This document shows, in pieces, positions 13,879 to 19,903 of a stretch of DNA of 19,903 nucleotides. How positions within the stretch are numbered: position 1 is the first letter of the stretch; every line of letters begins with the position of its first letter. Source of the DNA: Bacteroidota bacterium (GTDB lineage Bacteria > Bacteroidota > Bacteroidia > B-17B0 > Aurantibacillaceae); the NCBI GenBank assembly GCA_023433205.1, contig JAEZDS010000059.1:1-19903 (forward strand), written 5' to 3'. The notes under the pieces were generated by a model. That model saw only the letters and a list, made by a program, of their open reading frames with translations. It did not search any database and was not told the DNA's origin. The translations under genes and the position numbers were made by a program.

Positions 13879-15459
13879 ATGGCTGAAATAAAACCTGCAG
13901 AAGTATCTGCGATATTAAGACAACAATTAAGCGGCTTTAAAAGCGAAGCCGAACTCGAAGAAGTAGGAACTGTTCTTGAAGTGGGTGACGGTATTGCCCG
14001 CATCTACGGACTTTCTAAAGTTCAGTCGGGAGAATTGATCGAGTTCGAAAATGGTCTGCAGGCTATTGTGCTTAACCTTGAAGAAGACAACGTTGGTGCT
14101 GTATTACTTGGTTCCACTGAAGGGATTAAAGAAGGAAGCTCCTGCAAACGTACCAAACGTATTGCCAGTCTTAAAGTTGGTGAGGGGATGCTTGGCCGTG
14201 TTGTGGACACGCTCGGTAAACCAATTGATGGCAAGGGACCTATTCAGGGCCCTACCTATGAGATGCCAATTGAGCGCAAAGCTCCAGGTGTTATTTACAG
14301 GCAGCCTGTTAACGAGCCGCTTCAAACAGGTATCAAGGCAATCGATGCCATGATCCCTATCGGACGTGGACAACGCGAGCTTGTGATCGGTGACCGTCAG
14401 ATCGGAAAAACCGCTGTGGTTATTGATACCATTATCAATCAGAAAGAGTTTTATGCAGCTGGTCAGCCTGTATACTGTATTTATGTGGCTATTGGTCAGA
14501 AAGCTTCTACTGTTGCGAACATTGTGCGTGTACTTGAAGAGAACGGCGCACTGCCATACACTGTGATCGTTGCTGCGAACGCTTCTGATCCGGCGCCTAT
14601 GCAGTTCTACGCTCCCTTTGCCGGTGCGGCAATTGGCGAATTTTTCCGCGATACCGGTCGTCCGGCACTTATCGTTTTTGATGACCTTTCAAAACAGGCT
14701 GTAGCTTACCGTGAAGTATCACTGCTTCTGCGTCGTCCTCCCGGACGTGAGGCTTATCCAGGTGACGTATTTTATCTTCACAGCCGTTTACTTGAGCGTG
14801 CAGCAAAGATCAACGCATCTGACGACATCGCTAAATCAATGAACGACCTTCCTGAGTCAATCAGGCCAATGGTTAAAGGTGGTGGCTCTTTAACTGCGCT
14901 CCCAATTATCGAGACACAGGCTGGTGACGTGTCTGCGTACATTCCCACAAACGTGATCTCTATTACCGATGGGCAGATCTTCCTTGAATCGAATCTGTTT
15001 AACGCCGGTATCCGTCCTGCTATTAACGTAGGTATCTCTGTATCGCGCGTAGGTGGTAACGCTCAGATCAAATCAATGAAAAAAGTTGCCGGAACACTTA
15101 AGCTTGACCAGGCCCAGTACCGCGAGCTTGAAGCGTTCTCTAAGTTTGGTTCTGATCTGGATGCAGCTACAAAATCGGTGCTTGACAAAGGTTCACGTAA
15201 TACTGAGATCCTGAAGCAGGGTCAGTTCTCACCTTACCGTGTTGAGCAGCAGATCGCAATCATTTATCTTGGAACCAAGAACATGCTCAGAACAGTTCCT
15301 GTTTCAAAGGTGAGTGAGTTTGAAAGAGAGTTCCTTGATCTGCTGGAGCGCAAACACAAAGATACGCTTGACACGCTGAAGGCCGGTAAGTATTCAGATG
15401 AACTTACCAATGTTCTTGAGCAGGCAGCGAAAGAACTGCTGGCTAAATACAACGCATAG
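13879..15459 (+). CDS. atpA: ATP synthase F1 subunit alpha
   Basis: Non-catalytic nucleotide-binding subunit of the F1 hexamer, 526 residues. N-terminal barrel with GDGIARIYGL (36-45), Walker A GDRQIGKT (171-178) with the alpha-type Gln, LIVFDDLSKQ (264-273), and the arginine finger R390 in SVSRVGG, which reaches into the catalytic site on the beta subunit. Compared with the common form, about 18 residues are inserted between RAAK and GGGSLTALP (residues about 311-333, with MNDLPES), an insertion I associate with Bacteroidota alpha subunits. The partner beta gene is not in this cluster. The ATG follows ATATAAA, 21 bases after atpH. Confidence 0.98.
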   Translation: MAEIKPAEVSAILRQQLSGFKSEAELEEVGTVLEVGDGIARIYGLSKVQSGELIEFENGLQAIVLNLEEDNVGAVLLGSTEGIKEGSSCKRTKRIASLKVGEGMLGRVVDTLGKPIDGKGPIQGPTYEMPIERKAPGVIYRQPVNEPLQTGIKAIDAMIPIGRGQRELVIGDRQIGKTAVVIDTIINQKEFYAAGQPVYCIYVAIGQKASTVANIVRVLEENGALPYTVIVAANASDPAPMQFYAPFAGAAIGEFFRDTGRPALIVFDDLSKQAVAYREVSLLLRRPPGREAYPGDVFYLHSRLLERAAKINASDDIAKSMNDLPESIRPMVKGGGSLTALPIIETQAGDVSAYIPTNVISITDGQIFLESNLFNAGIRPAINVGISVSRVGGNAQIKSMKKVAGTLKLDQAQYRELEAFSKFGSDLDAATKSVLDKGSRNTEILKQGQFSPYRVEQQIAIIYLGTKNMLRTVPVSKVSEFEREFLDLLERKHKDTLDTLKAGKYSDELTNVLEQAAKELLAKYNA

Positions 15460-15511
15460 TTAACCGGTGTAACCGGAGTTTAAATAATTCTACGTTCTTA
15501 AAGAATAAAGA

Positions 15512-16384
15512 ATGCCAAGTTTAAAGGAAGTAAGAAATAAGATCACCTCGGTGGGTTCTACAATGCAGATCACAAGCGCCATGAAAATGGTGAGTGCTGC
15601 CAAGCTGAAGAGAGCTCAGGATGCAATTGTGCAGATGCGGCCTTATGCAAACAAGCTAAAGGATATACTTGCCAATGTTAGCGGCAGTGTTGATGCTTCA
15701 GAAAATGTGTACGCGCGCACCGGACCGGTAAAAAAGGTGTTGATCATTGCTGTATCATCAAACCGTGGTTTGGCCGGAGCTTTCAACTCAAACATCATAA
15801 AGAAGAGCAACCAGTTAATTAACGGCGAATACGGTGGTGCCGAGGTTACTCTTTTGCCGGTGGGAAAAAAGGTTCTTGATGCTTTCCGGAAAACCAAGTA
15901 CGTGATAAGCGGCCAGGATATTCCGCATCATGCCAGCCATCTTTTCGACAAGCTTACATATGAGAATGTGGAACCTGTAATTCAGAAGGCCATGGATTCT
16001 TTTGTGAACCGGCAGTTCGATAAGGTGGTTGTTGTTTACAATCAGTTTAAGAATGCGGCTGTTCAGATACCTGTTGAAGAACAGTTGTTACCGCTGATCC
16101 CCCCCACAAGCAGTGGCAGTAATGTGGATTATATTTTTGAACCAAGCCAGGATCACATCATCAATGAACTTATCCCTGTATCGGTTAAGACCCAGTTTTA
16201 TAAGGCATTGCTCGACTCTTTCGCAAGCGAGCATGGGGCCAGGATGACAGCGATGCACAAGGCCACTGACAACGCCAAGGCCATGCAGCGCGACCTTAAG
16301 ATCATGTATAACAAGGCCAGGCAGGCGTCAATCACCAAAGAGATCCTTGAGATTGTGGGTGGTGCTGAAGCCCTCAAAGGCTAG
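15512..16384 (+). CDS. atpG: ATP synthase F1 subunit gamma
   Basis: Central rotor shaft, 290 residues. The N-terminal helix (MPSLKEVRNKITSV, then TSAMKMVSAAKLKRAQ) and the C-terminal helix (ARMTAMHKATDNAKAM to the ITKEILEIVGGAEAL end) make the antiparallel coiled coil and are strongly conserved. The middle part has SSNRGLAGAFNSNI (about 82-95), the typical Rossmann-like core. It begins 52 bases after atpA and ends the operon; a strong terminator follows 28 bases after the stop. atpD and atpC, which usually follow gamma in other phyla, are absent here. Confidence 0.98.
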   Translation: MPSLKEVRNKITSVGSTMQITSAMKMVSAAKLKRAQDAIVQMRPYANKLKDILANVSGSVDASENVYARTGPVKKVLIIAVSSNRGLAGAFNSNIIKKSNQLINGEYGGAEVTLLPVGKKVLDAFRKTKYVISGQDIPHHASHLFDKLTYENVEPVIQKAMDSFVNRQFDKVVVVYNQFKNAAVQIPVEEQLLPLIPPTSSGSNVDYIFEPSQDHIINELIPVSVKTQFYKALLDSFASEHGARMTAMHKATDNAKAMQRDLKIMYNKARQASITKEILEIVGGAEALKG

Positions 16385-16412
16385 GTAAACTTTTTATAAC
16401 AGACTCTCTTTG

Positions 16413-16437
16413 AGCCTTCCGGAAGGGAGGCTTTTTT
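16413..16437 (+). terminator. Intrinsic terminator of the ATP synthase operon
   Basis: AGCCTTCC (16413-16420) pairs with GGGAGGCT (16425-16432), including one G-T pair, around a GGAA loop, followed directly by further T residues to 16437. Position 28 bases after the atpG stop fits a true operon end. Confidence 0.92.
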
Positions 16438-16533
16438 GTTGTGAGTCAGCTGCTGACCTTGCACAATTGCTGAAGCTCAATCAGGAACAATAGGCGTGAA
16501 AAAAATTAAGTGGCACTTTTGTTTCTGCGCAGA

Positions 16534-17613
16534 TCACGATTGATCTCTGAAGGTAATAATGAATTTGGCACCTTCATTAACACGGCTTTCCACCTCAATG
16601 CTGCCTCCGGCGGCGGTAATGTAATTGTGGATCAGATACAGGCCGATCCCTTTACTGTCGGCGTAATCGTGAAATTTCTGGTGTAAGCCGAAAAGGCGGT
16701 CGCGTACTGTTTCCATGTCAAATCCTCTGCCATTATCGGAAAATATCAGCTTCACAAATCCTGAATTTTTTTCAGTGCGGATATCGATCCTGGGCAAAGT
16801 GTCGGGTTTTGCGTATTTAATTGAATTGCTGAATAGGTTGAGGAAGGTGCTGTGCAGGTGCGCCCGGTTAAAGGATATCTGATCAGCTGCCAAAAAATCT
16901 GTTGTAATGCTGGTCTGAGTTAACTGTATCAGCGCGTTAAGGTTTGTGGTAACCTCCTGTAACACCTCATTAAAAAATATCAATTCGGTTTTTGAATGAG
17001 ATGTGTGTTTTTCGCTTAAACGATCCACATACCCATCAAGCGTGCTTTTCAGTTTACCGGTGGCTTTTTTCAGGTAAGCAAGCAGTTCGGTGGTCTCATG
17101 GTCGCTCACCCTTGAATGATCAAGCAGACCGAACAGGGAGATCAGGTTGTTCACTGGCGACCTCAGGTCGTGCGACGTAGCATAGGTGAGTTGTTTCAGG
17201 TCCTTGTTCATTTGAACAATGTCAGAGATCAACATGTTTTTTTCAGCTTCAATAACTTTTTTGTGGGTGATGTTTTTTGCGATGGCAAAGATGAGCTTAT
17301 CACTGTTAACCGGCAGCGAGGTCCAGGAAAGCCAGACTATCTTACCCTCCTTGGTAACGTAGCGGTTTTCAAAATTATAGAGTGGTTTTGAACGTGTGAG
17401 CTCATGACGAACTTTGCCGGTAAGTTCTTTGTCTTCGTGGAAAACGAAATCGTTAATTGGTCTGGAGTAGAGTTCTTCCATGCTGTAACCAAGCAGCTTT
17501 GAAACCGAGCTGTTTATTTTTTTAAAATATCCGTCGAATCCCGCTATACAAAGCAGATCGGGCGAGAGTTCAAAGAATAGTTCGTACTTGTATTCAAGAT
17601 CCAAAGGAATCAT
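16534..17613 (-). CDS. PAS-domain sensor histidine kinase, soluble
   Basis: Two-component sensor kinase of 359 residues with no membrane segment. PAS domain at about 10-120 (LFFELSPDLLCIAGFDGYFKKIN, then LLGYSMEELYSRPINDFV and the PAC-like ENRYVTKEGKIVWLSWTS). The dimerisation helix carries the phospho-acceptor H148 in ATSHDLRSP, the HATPase domain has N263 (LFSNSIKYA), the G1 box DNGRGFD (293-299) and the G2 box KGIGLYL (321-327). All catalytic parts look intact. There is no receiver domain and no response regulator gene beside it, so it is an orphan in this window. The signal for the PAS domain is unknown. It has its own -7 box about 45 bases upstream. The gene before it on this strand is a small beta-barrel protein, 135 bases away. 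Confidence 0.92.
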   Translation of the reverse strand: MIPLDLEYKYELFFELSPDLLCIAGFDGYFKKINSSVSKLLGYSMEELYSRPINDFVFHEDKELTGKVRHELTRSKPLYNFENRYVTKEGKIVWLSWTSLPVNSDKLIFAIAKNITHKKVIEAEKNMLISDIVQMNKDLKQLTYATSHDLRSPVNNLISLFGLLDHSRVSDHETTELLAYLKKATGKLKSTLDGYVDRLSEKHTSHSKTELIFFNEVLQEVTTNLNALIQLTQTSITTDFLAADQISFNRAHLHSTFLNLFSNSIKYAKPDTLPRIDIRTEKNSGFVKLIFSDNGRGFDMETVRDRLFGLHQKFHDYADSKGIGLYLIHNYITAAGGSIEVESRVNEGAKFIITFRDQS

Positions 17614-17656
17614 AACGATTTACGGAGTAGCAGATGATTTATGAGGCAGAGTTACA

Positions 17657-17664
17657 CAAAAATA
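17657..17664 (-). promoter_or_regulatory. -7 box for the histidine kinase gene
   Basis: TATTTTTG on the minus strand matches TAnnTTTG and would give a leader of about 40 bases. No TTTG -33 element is found at the normal distance. Confidence 0.4.
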
Positions 17665-17748
17665 GCAGGATTAAGTACGATCTCTCCATTTTTTGGGCAG
17701 ATACTTACTTAGGTGCAGGCAATTCTTCCTGTTTTCCGGCGTGCTGCG

Positions 17749-18357
17749 TTACCTGCTCTGGTTTGAAGGACGCGTATCTATAAAAAACTGAAAGCCTGCA
17801 GTGGGTGCTACTGTGTGAAAGTATATTTGCGGCGGCGAAAGAAATACATTCACCAATGCAACGTAAGTTACATTCAGCTCAAGCGCAAAATTTCCGGTGA
17901 GGTAATAATTTATACCCGTCCCGCCCATTACCGAGATGGCACCATCTGTAAAAACGTGTTTATCCCAGGACGGTCTGCCGGAAGAAGTGCTGCTGATCAT
18001 GATGTGAGACACTCCTGCAGCGCAAAGGGAATACAGGCGGTGTCTTTTTCCATTTAAAAAATAGTAGCGCAGGTAAGTATTGAGGCCGTAAACCAGCAAA
18101 TCATTTTCTGAGCTGAATGCAGGAGAGTTATAATCATTTTTTGCCACGGCCATAAATGGACTTACACCAAAAGCCACATCTTTGGTGAAAAAACAGCCAA
18201 AATTACCTGAAAGGGCTATTCCTCCGATAGTGTTTTGAGGGTAGGCATTCAGGTAATCCAGCACCGGCAGAGTGCTCAGCCCGATCTGGGCGCCGGTCTG
18301 GCTGTAGTTCCGTGTAGCCCCCAGAACCAGAATGAGTGTCAGCAGGAGTTTGTTCAT
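17749..18357 (-). CDS. Putative outer-membrane beta-barrel protein, function unknown
   Basis: A 202-residue protein with a clear signal peptide (residues 1 to about 19: basic start, hydrophobic LLLTLILVLG core, cleavage near NYSQ). The mature part is rich in alternating hydrophobic/aromatic strands and glycine: TIGGIALSGNFGCFF, VAFGVSPFMAVA, LVYGLNTYLRYYF, SLCAAGVSHIMI, GGTGINYYLTGNFALELNVTYVAL, and a last strand APTAGFQFFI. This is the pattern of small 8-10-stranded OmpA/OmpW-like barrels common in Bacteroidota. I do not recognise a specific family. The frame is open 11 codons further upstream, but the ATG at 18357 begins the signal peptide. After the last strand there is a short tail (DTRPSNQSR). 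It is divergent from the lipoprotein gene, suggesting a shared envelope context. Confidence 0.75.
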   Translation of the reverse strand: MNKLLLTLILVLGATRNYSQTGAQIGLSTLPVLDYLNAYPQNTIGGIALSGNFGCFFTKDVAFGVSPFMAVAKNDYNSPAFSSENDLLVYGLNTYLRYYFLNGKRHRLYSLCAAGVSHIMISSTSSGRPSWDKHVFTDGAISVMGGTGINYYLTGNFALELNVTYVALVNVFLSPPQIYFHTVAPTAGFQFFIDTRPSNQSR

Positions 18358-18362
18358 CAATC

Positions 18363-18370
18363 CGAATTTA
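18363..18370 (-). promoter_or_regulatory. Possible -7 box for the beta-barrel gene
   Basis: TAAATTCG on the minus strand has one mismatch to TAnnTTTG and ends five bases before the ATG at 18357. No good -33 element. Weak. Confidence 0.28.
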
Positions 18371-18419
18371 TGAATTTGTGACCACACCACAGAGGCCTAT
18401 CGTTAAATTCGACACGGGC

Positions 18420-18451
18420 CTTGTCTTTAACAAATTTTGAAGTTAAATTTG
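18420..18451 (+). promoter_or_regulatory. Promoter for the lipoprotein gene, probably leaderless
   Basis: CTTG (18420-18423), 20 bases, TAAATTTG (18444-18451). The -7 box is a full consensus match and ends five bases before the ATG at 18457, so the transcript would begin about at the start codon. Confidence 0.55.
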
Positions 18452-18456
18452 TTTTT

Positions 18457-18891
18457 ATGCGGGTAGACAGACATTTTCGCGGCCATTTCTGGCTGCTAAT
18501 TCCTTTATTAGCCATTTTGATCACGCCAGGCTGTAAGGTTTATACAATTAATAAAACCGATCTTGAGACCAAACTCCGCCCTGAAAAGGGAGAACAAAAA
18601 TTCCTTAAGATCGGGAACATGTATCGCAAGCCTTACAAGAACGATCTTGACACACTCTTTTGTATTGATGAAATTGGCAGAATTCGGCCAAAACGATTTA
18701 ACGGTGACACCAAGATCACTATTGTAACACGGGAGAACAAGGCCATTAAGTATTACGCAAAAAGCCTTTATATTTATAATGATCAGTTTCTGATCGGTGA
18801 AAGAACAGCTCCGCGTTTACGGGGGCCTAATTATTATCCCGTTCGTCTTAGTGAGATCGATCGGATAGAGGTTAGTGCTATTTCATTCTAA
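18457..18891 (+). CDS. Putative lipoprotein, function unknown
   Basis: A 144-residue protein with a basic N-terminus (MRVDRHFRGH), a hydrophobic core (LLIPLLAILI) and a lipobox ending at Cys26 (LITPGC), so signal peptidase II processing is expected. The mature part is rich in Lys/Arg and Tyr, with predicted beta strands (KITIVTR, KSLYIYNDQFLIGE, YPVRLSEIDRIEVSAISF). No family is recognised. The last part resembles the small conserved beta strands of secreted Bacteroidota proteins with an 'xxIxxIEV' end, but I would not assign a function. The frame is open to a TTG at 18421, but that codon lies in the -33 region, so the ATG at 18457 is preferred. Confidence 0.72.
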   Translation: MRVDRHFRGHFWLLIPLLAILITPGCKVYTINKTDLETKLRPEKGEQKFLKIGNMYRKPYKNDLDTLFCIDEIGRIRPKRFNGDTKITIVTRENKAIKYYAKSLYIYNDQFLIGERTAPRLRGPNYYPVRLSEIDRIEVSAISF

Positions 18892-18939
18892 ATCAGGTCC
18901 GGGAGCGCTTCAAACTACTTAATATGCGGGCAAAATCCG

Positions 18940-18947
18940 TAATTTTG
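18940..18947 (+). promoter_or_regulatory. -7 box for lysS
   Basis: TAATTTTG matches TAnnTTTG and lies 23 bases before the lysS ATG, giving a leader of about 18 bases. No clear -33 element. Confidence 0.45.
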
Positions 18948-18970
18948 CCTCCTAAAATTCCAATTCTATA

Positions 18971-19903
18971 ATGTCAATTCAATTAAGCGAGCAGGAAGTA
19001 CAGAGACGTCAGAAACTGGCAGATCTTCAGTCAATGGGCATTGATGCCTATCCGCCTGAAGAATTTAAAGTGAATGCCACAGCCGCTGATATAAAAACAA
19101 ACTACGAGCGTGATAAACTGAATTACAAGGACATCGCTATCGCCGGCCGGCTAATGAGTATCCGCGACATGGGTAAAGCCTGTTTTGCAGTGATACAGGA
19201 CGTTTCAGGGCGACTTCAGCTTTATGTGAGGAAGGACGACATCTGCACCGGCGACGATAAAAGCCTCTACGATACGGTTTGGAAAAAGCTGATTGACATT
19301 GGTGATATTATTGGTGTTACCGGCTTCGTGTTTACCACTAAAACAGGTGAAATATCACTGCATGTAACTTCACTGAAAATATTAAGCAAGTCGCTGCGCC
19401 CTTTGCCCATCGTAAAGACCGACGACACCGGGAAGTCTTACGATGAAGTAAGCGACCCGGAATTTCGTTTCCGCCAGCGTTATGTTGATCTAATAATCAA
19501 CCCGCAGGTGCGTGACACCTTTGTTAAGAGAACGCAGATTGTTAATTCCATAAGGCAAACGCTGAACAATGCCGGGTTACTGGAGGTGGAAACACCTATT
19601 TTGCAAAGTATTCCCGGCGGTGCAACCGCAAGGCCATTTATTACCCATCACAATGCGCTAAACATGCCTTTGTACCTGCGTATTGCAAACGAGTTGTATT
19701 TGAAAAGGCTCATTGTTGGTGGGTTTGAGGGGGTGTATGAATTCGCCAAAAATTTTCGCAACGAAGGAATGGACAGGACCCACAATCCTGAATTCACCAT
19801 CCTTGAGTTTTATGTGGCTTACAAAGACTACAACTGGATGATGGCTTTTTCTGAAAAGCTTCTTGAAAAAGTGGCTATGGATCTGTATGGCACTACTGAG
19901 GTT
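18971..19903 (+). CDS. lysS: Lysyl-tRNA synthetase, class II, N-terminal part (runs off the window end)
   Basis: Charges tRNA-Lys with lysine. The frame is open without a stop through the window end, covering 311 codons of the roughly 500 normal for LysS. The N-terminal anticodon-binding OB fold lies at about 55-140 (IAGRLMSIRDMGKACFAVIQD, then LQLYV). The linker RPLPIVKTDD and FRFRQRYVDLIIN (166-177) are typical of LysS. Class II motif 1 is at about 190-212 (GLLEVETPILQ), followed by PGGATARPFITHHNAL, and motif 2 at 261-280 (NFRNEGMDRTHNPEF). Motif 3 is beyond the window. The ATG follows AATTCTATA, and the MSIQLSEQEVQRRQKL start fits Bacteroidota LysS. Confidence 0.97.
   Translation, partial: MSIQLSEQEVQRRQKLADLQSMGIDAYPPEEFKVNATAADIKTNYERDKLNYKDIAIAGRLMSIRDMGKACFAVIQDVSGRLQLYVRKDDICTGDDKSLYDTVWKKLIDIGDIIGVTGFVFTTKTGEISLHVTSLKILSKSLRPLPIVKTDDTGKSYDEVSDPEFRFRQRYVDLIINPQVRDTFVKRTQIVNSIRQTLNNAGLLEVETPILQSIPGGATARPFITHHNALNMPLYLRIANELYLKRLIVGGFEGVYEFAKNFRNEGMDRTHNPEFTILEFYVAYKDYNWMMAFSEKLLEKVAMDLYGTTEV

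Noticed and set aside
16445..16457. Inverted repeat GTCAGC-T-GCTGAC after the ATP synthase terminator.
   Set aside because: Only six-base arms, in a gap between two 3' ends where an operator makes little sense.
16498..16518. Possible terminator of the histidine kinase gene: AAGT/ACTT hairpin with a seven-base T-run on the minus strand.
   Set aside because: The stem has only four weak pairs; not strong enough to call.
17705..17751. A shifted frame after the beta-barrel gene's stop would add a tail ending EELPAPK, hinting at a frameshifted C-terminus.
   Set aside because: The existing protein already ends just after a plausible last beta strand, and there is no homology to show that the tail belongs to it.

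Overview
This window looks like ordinary chromosome from a member of the Bacteroidota. Four things support that: gene starts are preceded by the phylum's TAnnTTTG -7 boxes and by A-rich stretches instead of Shine-Dalgarno sequences; the ATP synthase operon has the order atpB-E-F-H-A-G with no atpD/atpC; there is a bacterial geranylgeranylglyceryl-phosphate synthase; and the ATP synthase alpha subunit carries an insertion I associate with this phylum. No tRNA, rRNA, CRISPR array, IS element, integrase or phage gene was seen.

Left part (1-4184, all minus strand): the 5' part of a Fic-domain gene with an N-terminal winged helix, then an ABC-2 polysaccharide-type export permease, and upstream of it a 904-residue protein made of two fused D-Ala-D-Ala-ligase-like halves. 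Ligase and permease lie 16 bases apart and form one transcription unit. The next part (4323-6118, plus) has a membrane-anchored metallophosphoesterase and a DUF1905/YdeI-type protein. It ends at a strong bidirectional terminator shared with the convergent adenosylhomocysteinase gene (6172-7488, minus).

Centre (7559-10585, plus): five tightly packed genes, mostly overlapping, encode a phosphopantetheinyl transferase, the GGGP synthase, a ThiE/TenI-fold protein lacking the ThiE metal ligands, a PnuC-type vitamin transporter and a NadR-type nicotinamide riboside kinase. The last two form a nicotinamide riboside uptake and phosphorylation pair. The operon shares a back-to-back promoter region with adenosylhomocysteinase. 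A small EVE-domain gene (minus) follows.

Right part: the ATP synthase operon (11269-16384), with a long hairpin between atpE and atpF and a clear intrinsic terminator after atpG; a soluble PAS histidine kinase and a small beta-barrel protein (both minus); a small lipoprotein; and the first 311 codons of lysS, cut by the window end.

I see no clear new biological system. The points most worth checking are the asymmetric tandem Ddl protein, the degenerate ThiE-like protein in the cofactor/ether-lipid operon, the atpE-atpF hairpin, and several genes whose start codon lies so close to the -7 box that their mRNAs may be leaderless. No gap between genes exceeds about 250 bases.
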